This document shows positions 1-3,768 of a DNA stretch of 7,060 nt, one piece after another. Position numbers and translations under genes: made by a program. Location of the stretch: NCBI GenBank assembly GCA_050261495.1, contig JBLNDI010000032.1:1-7060 (forward strand). Reading direction: 5' to 3'. Numbering within the stretch: the first letter of the stretch is position 1; the number at the start of each line of letters is the position of its first letter. The stretch is from JBMNKL01 sp050261495 (GTDB lineage Bacteria > Bacillota > Clostridia > Acetivibrionales > DTU013). Under the pieces are notes generated by a model, which saw nothing but the letters and a program-made list of their open reading frames with translations, searched no databases and was not told the DNA's origin.

Positions 1-98
1 GGAAAGTAACACCGGTATTCAGGGTTCTTCGTGGAATCCAAAATGCTGGATTAGTTTAATTTTAGGGTTAACCGAGGAAGATTTGGTTTGAAAAATCC

Positions 99-126
99 TA
101 CAACAAGTTGACACTATCTTGTTGTA
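99..126. repeat. 9-bp perfect inverted repeat, operator-like
   Basis: TACAACAAG at 99-107 is repeated exactly as its reverse complement CTTGTTGTA at 118-126, with a 10-base spacer containing TTGACA (108-113). The arms are AT-rich and no continuous T-run follows, so it is a poor intrinsic terminator. It lies upstream of two TATAAT boxes and about 75 bases before the presumed corA leader start. A repressor or activator site is the likeliest reading, but no regulator is encoded in the window. Confidence 0.4.
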
Positions 127-127
127 T

Positions 128-157
128 TTGCACGATTTCGAACAAATATAATATAAT
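128..157 (+). promoter_or_regulatory. Possible secondary upstream promoter
   Basis: TTGCAC (128-133) stands 18 bases before TATAAT (152-157); an overlapping TATAAT is at 147-152. It faces the riboswitch and corA. The -35 is weaker than that of the downstream promoter at 163-191, so this may be a second start or only AT-rich sequence next to the dyad at 99-126. Confidence 0.3.
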
Positions 158-162
158 GTATA

Positions 163-191
163 TTGAAATAATAAAATCACAGATGTATAAT
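163..191 (+). promoter_or_regulatory. Housekeeping-type promoter of the M-box-corA transcript
   Basis: TTGAAA (163-168) and TATAAT (186-191) are separated by exactly 17 bases, a near-consensus sigma-A promoter. The expected start near 197-200 places the 5' end of the RNA at the first strand of the riboswitch's closing helix, the usual arrangement for a transcription-controlling riboswitch. The start point itself is inferred. Confidence 0.7.
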
Positions 192-200
192 TACATCGAA

Positions 201-368
201 AATCAATATCGTTAGGTGAGGCTACTGTACAGATATACGCTGCTACCCGGAAACATCGAGAGATGCCAATGGGTTAACAGGTATTACCGAAATAAGGTTC
301 TACTTAATGTAGCTGGATTTGGTATTCCAAAGCTGTACAGTGCTAAAGCTCAACGAGTGATAGATTGT
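201..368 (+). ncRNA. M-box (ykoK leader) magnesium riboswitch aptamer
   Basis: The conserved M-box blocks appear in order: GTTAGGTGAGGCT (211-223), ACGCTGCTACCC (237-248), GCCAATGGGT (265-274), a block around AATAAGGTT (291-299), TAGCTGGAT (310-318), and GCTGTACAGTGCTAAAGCTCAACG toward 355. The P2 helix pairs ACTGTACAG (224-232) with CTGTACAGT (333-341), nine perfect pairs. The closing region pairs CGTT (210-213) with AACG (352-355), with weaker extension outward. In this family magnesium compacts the RNA and favours termination, and the downstream gene is a magnesium transporter, as expected here. Outer boundaries are approximate because P1 is imperfect. Confidence 0.95.
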
Positions 369-393
369 TTATTGTAATGATATCCGTCACTCG
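354..393 (+). promoter_or_regulatory. Antiterminator pairing of the M-box expression platform
   Basis: CGAGTGA (354-360) is perfectly complementary to TCACTCG (387-393), and a T-G wobble (361 with 386) extends it. The 3' strand overlaps the left arm of the terminator (382-388), so both cannot form. The 5' strand overlaps the 3' side of the closing helix (352-355). Inference: with magnesium bound, P1 holds the 5' strand and the terminator forms; without it, the antiterminator forms and corA is transcribed. Confidence 0.75.
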
Positions 394-410
394 AGAGGGG
401 CGGATTTTTT
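382..410 (+). terminator. Intrinsic terminator of the M-box riboswitch
   Basis: ATCCGTC (382-388) pairs with GGCGGAT (399-405), seven pairs with one wobble, directly followed by six T (405-410). It lies about 40 bases after the aptamer and 180 bases before corA, so it can act as a conditional attenuator. Confidence 0.88.
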
Positions 411-446
411 ATTGTACCAGTCAGGCTTTTGAAAGGGGTGAACGGT

Positions 447-542
447 ATGGATTGCGACGCCGGCGGAAGTAGTCACTTACGATGTTTTACTCTGTCCAGA
501 GGCCTATTTGCCATACCGTTCGATTGGCTGAGCATGGTATAG
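447..542 (+). CDS. Candidate 31-residue leader peptide upstream of corA
   Basis: The ORF starts at ATG 447 and stops at TAG 540-542. AAAGGGG (432-438) lies eight bases before the ATG, a strong Shine-Dalgarno at good spacing. The peptide begins MDCDAGGSSHLRCF and ends GLFAIPFDWLSMV: polar with two cysteines first, then a hydrophobic C-terminal half. No run of one amino acid suggests classic charged-tRNA attenuation. The ATG lies in helix A (440-450/511-521) and the stop codon in the 3' arm of helix B (539-544), so translation would remodel the RNA structure ahead of corA. corA and mgtA leaders in enterobacteria carry regulatory short ORFs (corL, mgtL), but no sequence similarity is claimed. 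An in-frame GTG at 438 is less likely because it overlaps the ribosome site. It may instead be a chance ORF. Confidence 0.45.
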   Translation: MDCDAGGSSHLRCFTLSRGLFAIPFDWLSMV

Positions 543-550
543 GCAGGTAA

Positions 551-584
551 GCCCTCTGAAAAAATATCATTGGAAAAGAGGGTG
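551..584 (+). promoter_or_regulatory. Stem that would sequester the corA ribosome-binding site
   Basis: The corA Shine-Dalgarno AGAGGGTG (577-584) lies just before ATG 590. CCCTCT (552-557) is perfectly complementary to AGAGGG (577-582), and a G-T wobble (551 with 583) extends it across an AT-rich loop of 19 bases. Four of the CCCTCT bases are also wanted by CAGAG (497-501), which offers an anti-sequestering partner. Confidence 0.5.
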
Positions 585-589
585 ATTTT

Positions 590-1519
590 ATGCTTGAAAT
601 CTACAAGACTGTTAATAATGAAATAGTCCGGACAGATGTTTTCGAAGACGGCGTATGGGTCAACCTGGTAAACCCGGATGAAGAAGAAATAAATAAAGTA
701 AGTTCCACGTTAAATGTAGAGCCCGATTTCCTGAGAGCCGCACTGGACGAGGAAGAAAGAGCAAGAATCGAGAGCGAAAACGGACAAACGCTGATAATAG
801 TCGATACGCCGGTAATCGAGAAAGAGGATACTTCGCATTTGTATACGACAATTCCCTTGGGAATCATATTGATCAAGCATATTATAATTACTGTTTGCCT
901 AAGCGAAGATTCCTTGCTGAATGATTTCTCGAAAAATAAAGTAAAAGCGTTTTTTACCCAATACAAGGCAAGATTTATACTGCAGATACTCTACAGGAAT
1001 GCTGCAAAATACCTGCAGTTCCTTAAACACATTGACAAAATAAGCAGCCGCATAGAGCAGGAATTGCACGAATCCATGAAAAACAAGGAATTGATACAGA
1101 TGCTCAGGCTCCAGAAAAGCCTAGTTTACTTTTCGACTGCGCTGAAATCCAACGAAGTCGTACTGGAAAAGCTGATGAAGCACGAATATATAAAAAAATA
1201 CCCCGAGGATACCGAATTGCTTGAAGATGCGATTATTGAAAACAAGCAGGCAATTGAAATGGCGAATATTTACAGCAGCATTCTGACCGGGACCATGGAC
1301 GCTTTTGCTTCGGTGATTTCTAACAACCTGAATATCGTCATGAAGTTTCTGACGTCTGTGACTATTGTTATGGCTATTCCTACGATTGTGGCGAGCTTCT
1401 TCGGTATGAACGTGAATCTTCCGCTGACAGGCCCATTTTCGTTCTGGATTATCCTTGTCATTTCACTGGCGCTATGCGTAATTACCGGGTTTGTCCTTTA
1501 CAAGAGGAAACTGTTCTGA
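590..1519 (+). CDS. corA: CorA-family magnesium transporter
   Basis: This 309-residue membrane protein should carry magnesium (possibly also cobalt or nickel) across the cytoplasmic membrane as a pentameric channel, as known for CorA. The N-terminal ~240 residues form the cytoplasmic domain, with many acidic residues early (DEEE near 30, DEEERARIE near 53) and a long helical stretch at about 145-245. Two membrane segments lie at about 250-271 and 284-304. The family signature GMN is at 272-274, followed by VNLP, and the C-terminus is the basic YKRKLF. The length fits the shorter Firmicute CorA clade rather than the ~350-residue Thermotoga type. The ATG at 590 is set by AGAGGGTG at 577-584. 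It is preceded by an M-box riboswitch and an extra structured leader, and followed by a strong terminator, so it is probably transcribed alone. Confidence 0.95.
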   Translation: MLEIYKTVNNEIVRTDVFEDGVWVNLVNPDEEEINKVSSTLNVEPDFLRAALDEEERARIESENGQTLIIVDTPVIEKEDTSHLYTTIPLGIILIKHIIITVCLSEDSLLNDFSKNKVKAFFTQYKARFILQILYRNAAKYLQFLKHIDKISSRIEQELHESMKNKELIQMLRLQKSLVYFSTALKSNEVVLEKLMKHEYIKKYPEDTELLEDAIIENKQAIEMANIYSSILTGTMDAFASVISNNLNIVMKFLTSVTIVMAIPTIVASFFGMNVNLPLTGPFSFWIILVISLALCVITGFVLYKRKLF

Positions 1520-1539
1520 AATGGGCATATGATTCCAAC

Positions 1540-1573
1540 AGCTCCTTCTTAAGTTGAATTGAAGGAGCTTTTT
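1540..1573 (+). terminator. Intrinsic terminator of corA
   Basis: AGCTCCTTC (1540-1548) pairs perfectly with GAAGGAGCT (1561-1569), with a 12-base loop and TTTTT at 1569-1573. It starts 20 bases after the corA stop. There is no T-run on the minus-strand side, so it serves corA rather than the minus-strand gene ending at 1628. Confidence 0.92.
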
Positions 1574-1627
1574 ATGCCCGCGTGTCACCCAATACCCCCG
1601 ATAAAATACACCGTTGCGCTTACATCG

Positions 1628-1852
1628 TTACCTTTCGCATAAATTCCCCATGCCGTCGTAAAAGCTTTCGTCGGGCTTCCTTAAGATTCCCTGGCTGTCG
1701 TAATATTCCTCATCGGCCCGTCTCAATATTCCCAGATAATCGAAATAATCCTCGCCCGGTTCACGCAATATTCCCTCTTTGTCAAGGTAGCTCTCCCCGG
1801 GATTCCGCAAATTCCCCTGCCCGTCATAAAACTTTTCCTTAAGGGAATACAA
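1628..1852 (-). CDS. Small protein of five 14-residue YD..G.LR repeats, function unknown
   Basis: The 74 residues are almost wholly repeats. After MYSLKEK come units at 8-21, 22-35, 36-49, 50-63 and a partial last unit at 64-74. The pattern is [FY]-x-D-x-x-G-[NI]-L-R-x-[PA]-[GD]-E-[SDE]; for example residues 8-21 read FYDGQGNLRNPGES. There is no signal peptide, membrane segment or cysteine cluster, and the protein is acidic and probably cytoplasmic. The regular aromatic-Asp and Gly spacing suggests stacked beta-hairpins, but that is inference. The start is TTG with AAAGAGAG upstream at suitable spacing, and an extended -10 box lies about 35 bases upstream. A nearby ATG (1870) is one base out of frame across a run of six T. 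I do not recognise the family. Consistent repeats differing at the DNA level argue for a real, selected coding sequence. Confidence 0.72.
   Translation of the reverse strand: MYSLKEKFYDGQGNLRNPGESYLDKEGILREPGEDYFDYLGILRRADEEYYDSQGILRKPDESFYDGMGNLCER
1631..1831 (-). repeat. 42-bp tandem coding repeats
   Basis: Four complete 42-base units and a partial fifth encode the 14-residue repeats of the gene at 1628-1852. Each unit has GGGAAT or GGAAT[AC] (Gly-Asn/Ile) at the same phase, while many other codons differ between copies. The copies are therefore diverged rather than recently amplified. Confidence 0.8.
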
Positions 1853-1885
1853 AAAACCAACTCTCTTTCATATTGATACACGTAT

Positions 1886-1894
1886 ATTATATCA
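1886..1894 (-). promoter_or_regulatory. Extended -10 promoter of the repeat-protein gene
   Basis: Read on the minus strand, the sequence is TGATATAAT: a perfect -10 (1891-1886) with the TGn extension. No convincing -35 is present 16-18 bases upstream, where A-tracts lie. The predicted start near 1879 gives a leader of roughly 27 bases. Confidence 0.5.
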
Positions 1895-1969
1895 CAGAAA
1901 CCGGATATTTTTTTCCCAATTTTTTTAACGCTTCCCTTGGTTCATCCCTGCGTACGAAATTGAACCGGC

Positions 1970-2530
1970 TTATCCGCGCTGCCGGTACTCCGACATGATT
2001 ATTTCCGCTACTTCTCCGGGCGAGATATTTGTTGTATCAATTACAAGGTCATAGTTATCAAGGTTTGAACAATCAACGCCGTACTTGTTAATATACCTGA
2101 GATTCTCGCTTTTTTTCCTTTCAGCCAACGACGCCTTGGCAGCATCGGCAGATGCGTACTTTTCCACCTCTCCCCTTTGGTCCTTCATCACCCTGCGGGC
2201 TGCCTCGTCAATATCCACCGTGAGGTATACCTTGAATGAATCGGGCACAAAATGCCAGGCCATTCTTGAATCAAGCACCATATCTTCGTTGCGTCTGCCC
2301 AGCTTTACAAGTTCGGCGTCGATTTCCCCGTCTATTTCCGGATGTGATTCCATGAACTTGTTGAATGCCAGCACGTCCATATTGTGCCTTTGAGCAAGCG
2401 AACGCTGTATCTGGCCCGTGGAGAAAACTTTCAAGCCGTAGCGCTCTTTAAGATAGTTGCATACGGTAGACTTTCCGCTGCCTAAATCACCACTAATAGA
2501 TATTTTTATGAACTTTTCATCATTATTCAT
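1970..2530 (-). CDS. Archaeal-type cytidylate kinase-like P-loop kinase
   Basis: The product (186 residues) resembles the short cytidylate kinase group common in archaea and present in Firmicutes, which transfers phosphate from ATP to CMP or dCMP in the cytoplasm. The Walker A loop is GDLGSGKST (14-22). The likely nucleotide-binding region holds STGQIQRSLAQRHNM (37-51) and the PEID motif (64-67). VLDSRMAW (85-92) matches the family's conserved arginine strand. The lid arginines are RRVMKDQRG (112-120), followed by SENLRYINKYG (141-151) and the strand YDLVIDTT (160-167). It is shorter than the usual bacterial Cmk (~220 residues), so it may be an additional or diverged kinase with another substrate. 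The ATG at 2530 is fixed by AAGGAG (2543-2538) seven bases upstream. A 27-codon ORF overlaps its start. Confidence 0.85.
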   Translation of the reverse strand: MNNDEKFIKISISGDLGSGKSTVCNYLKERYGLKVFSTGQIQRSLAQRHNMDVLAFNKFMESHPEIDGEIDAELVKLGRRNEDMVLDSRMAWHFVPDSFKVYLTVDIDEAARRVMKDQRGEVEKYASADAAKASLAERKKSENLRYINKYGVDCSNLDNYDLVIDTTNISPGEVAEIIMSEYRQRG

Positions 2531-2606
2531 CGCTGTTCTCCTTGCGCTGTTTGCCGGTTCCTTTTTTATGAGGCAGAAATTCCGCTAAATCATTCAAACC
2601 GGACAT
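2523..2606 (-). CDS. Possible 27-residue ORF overlapping the kinase start
   Basis: An ATG at 2606 opens 27 codons that begin MSGLNDLAEFLPHKK and continue basic (GTGKQRKE). They end in a TAA (2525-2523) inside ATGAATAA, whose ATG is the kinase start. An eight-base overlap of this kind is typical of translational coupling. The predicted transcription start near 2611 leaves only about five bases before the ATG and no ribosome site, so it would be nearly leaderless. It may be a chance reading of the kinase leader. Confidence 0.28.
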   Translation of the reverse strand: MSGLNDLAEFLPHKKGTGKQRKENSDE

Positions 2607-2617
2607 CTTAATGTTAT

Positions 2618-2647
2618 ATTATATCAAAATATCAAAATGGCAAACAA
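2618..2647 (-). promoter_or_regulatory. Promoter of the cytidylate kinase-like gene
   Basis: On the minus strand TGATATAAT (2626-2618) is an extended -10 with a perfect TATAAT at 2623-2618. A weak -35, TTGTTT (2647-2642), stands 18 bases upstream. The predicted start near 2611 gives an ~80-base leader to the kinase ATG. Confidence 0.5.
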
Positions 2648-2691
2648 TGTTTTCGCCGGCTTCTCGGTTGAAGCATGCCTGCCTGGTAATT

Positions 2692-2733
2692 GTGCCGTGG
2701 CTCCCGTCAAATGGTATGGCACGCCTGTTTTTT
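2692..2733 (+). promoter_or_regulatory. Hairpin in the yabG upstream region
   Basis: GTGCCGT (2692-2698) can pair with ATGGCAC (2716-2722), seven pairs with one wobble, and six T follow at 2728-2733 after a five-base gap. It resembles a weak terminator or attenuator before yabG; the gap makes it doubtful. The rest of 2637-2822 shows no other clear feature, and I found no convincing sigma-K or sigma-E promoter. The nearest candidate is CATATTATG at 2780, which lacks a properly spaced -35. Confidence 0.25.
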
Positions 2734-2822
2734 GTTCCCGGATTATTCTTGCAGCAAGTTCCCAACCTGCAGACCCCTTCATATTATGTACTGTTAGCTT
2801 ATGTAAATTGAAGGGTGGTCAT

Positions 2823-3662
2823 ATGAATACATTAAAGATAGGGGATCACGTGACAAGGAAGTCTTACGGAGGCGATATTCAATTTGAAATAACCGATATA
2901 ATAACCAGGAGCAACGGCAGGCGGATATATATATTGCGTGGAATGCTTTACAGGATTATTGCCGATTCTGACGAGAATGACCTCGAATGGAAAAATCCCC
3001 AGGAAGTTCGCAGCGAGATAAAGAACAAAACGATGACGAGAGGAATGCACAACATGTCCCAAGGTTTTTCACTCATCCGCAATTTTCTAAGGGTAAGAGG
3101 AAAGCCCGGTACAATACTTCATATTGACTCAAGCGCGGATTTTTTGGAAATGTGCCGGAACTACTATGACGATGCAAGGATAAAATCATACGGCCACGTC
3201 ATACCGGAGAGCGAACAGCCCGCAAATATACAGCCGCTATTGTCCAGGACCAAGGCCGACATATTGATTGTCACAGGGCACGACGGTTTTAAAAAGAACC
3301 AGTCGAAAATAAATACACTTGATAGCTACAGGAATTCGAAGTACTTCATTCAATCGGTGCAGGAAGCGAGAAAATACGAGAAAAGCTATGACAAGCTCTG
3401 TATATTTGCCGGGGCGTGCCAATCCTTCTATGAAGGTATAATTGAAGCGGGCGCCAACTTTGCAAGCTCACCCGGGAGGATATTGATACACGCGCTGGAC
3501 CCTGCCAAGGTCGGCGATAGAATAGCTCTGACGGATTCCAGGGTATACGTGACACAGGAGCAGATTGCGAAGCTGACGCAGTCAGGCCTCAAGGGCATCG
3601 GCGGGATAAGGTCAAGAGGGCATTATAATGTTACCAGCCGCCATAATGCCGTGCGGGTATAG
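2823..3662 (+). CDS. yabG: Sporulation-specific protease YabG
   Basis: YabG is a cysteine-type protease (peptidase family U57) made in the mother cell during sporulation; it trims spore coat and related proteins, and preproSleBA/CspBA in Clostridioides difficile. The 279 residues fit the family (about 290 in Bacillus subtilis). The N-terminus MNTLKIGDHVTRKSYGGDI is characteristic and forms a small beta domain (1-50). The catalytic region follows, with a strand ILHIDSS (98-104), the TGHDG motif with His153 (151-155), and FAGACQSFYE with Cys199 (195-204) as presumed catalytic pair. The C-terminus is KGIGGIRSRGHYNVTSR. I chose the ATG at 2823 because AAGGGTGG (2811-2818) lies just upstream and family similarity starts there. 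The frame stays open back to 2637, but those 62 codons look non-coding. In relatives it is under sigma-K; no matching promoter was confirmed here. Confidence 0.93.
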   Translation: MNTLKIGDHVTRKSYGGDIQFEITDIITRSNGRRIYILRGMLYRIIADSDENDLEWKNPQEVRSEIKNKTMTRGMHNMSQGFSLIRNFLRVRGKPGTILHIDSSADFLEMCRNYYDDARIKSYGHVIPESEQPANIQPLLSRTKADILIVTGHDGFKKNQSKINTLDSYRNSKYFIQSVQEARKYEKSYDKLCIFAGACQSFYEGIIEAGANFASSPGRILIHALDPAKVGDRIALTDSRVYVTQEQIAKLTQSGLKGIGGIRSRGHYNVTSRHNAVRV

Positions 3663-3685
3663 TAGAAATATAGGGTCGTAAGAAT

Positions 3686-3721
3686 GGGCGGCTGCATAAG
3701 ATGTCACATTGCAAGCCGCCC
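3686..3721. terminator. GC-rich hairpin between convergent genes
   Basis: GGGCGGCT (3686-3693) pairs perfectly with AGCCGCCC (3714-3721), and GCA (3694-3696) with TGC (3710-3712) extends it with a bulge. It lies 24 bases after yabG and 47 bases past the end of the minus-strand gene at 3769, so it may stop both transcripts. Neither side has a proper T-run, so intrinsic termination is uncertain; it may instead protect the 3' end. Confidence 0.5.
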
Positions 3722-3768
3722 TATCCATACGATTCATCCGCGTCCGCTTAAGGGCGAGTCAAAGCATA

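Larger units (their letters stand above)
411..589 (+). ncRNA. Candidate two-state leader RNA between M-box terminator and corA
   Basis: Read-through RNA has a long structured leader that M-box control does not require. Helix A pairs GAACGGTATGG (440-450) with CCATACCGTTC (511-521), eleven perfect pairs, and buries the start codon of a 31-codon ORF. Helix B is a competing hairpin: CAGAG (497-501) with CTCTG (554-558), GCCTAT (502-507) with ATAGGC (539-544), and GCCAT (510-514) with ATGGT (534-538, one wobble). A and B share bases and cross, so they exclude each other unless a pseudoknot forms. Helix D pairs GCCCTCT (551-557) with AGAGGGT (577-583) and covers the corA ribosome site; it competes with helix B for 554-557. 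I do not recognise a known RNA family. No folding energies or covariation were computed. Confidence 0.5.

Noticed and set aside
35..52. Hairpin AATCCA/TGGATT followed by a T-rich stretch as a terminator of an upstream gene
   Set aside because: Only six pairs, and the T-rich part is interrupted (AGTTTAATTTT); too weak to call without a known upstream gene.
2..91. Stop-free frame from the left edge ending in TGA at 89-91, possibly the tail of an upstream gene
   Set aside because: Only 29 codons, no recognisable sequence, and another frame is open for 19 codons here too; chance is enough to explain it.
440..521. The 11-bp inverted repeat as ends of a small mobile element
   Set aside because: No flanking target duplication is seen, and the arms match an RNA-helix arrangement with competing partners better than transposon ends.
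1582..1842. 86-codon plus-strand ORF opposite the repeat protein
   Set aside because: It is the antisense reading of the 42-base repeats, Pro/Arg/Ser-rich, and lies right after the corA terminator with no promoter.
1939..1966. GGTTCA/TGAACC inverted repeat as the kinase terminator
   Set aside because: The arms are six bases with a 16-base loop, and no T-run follows on the minus strand.
2637..3662. yabG starting at 2637 with 341 residues
   Set aside because: The extra 62 residues lack family similarity, while a good ribosome site (2811-2818) and the conserved MNTLKIGDHV start are at 2823.
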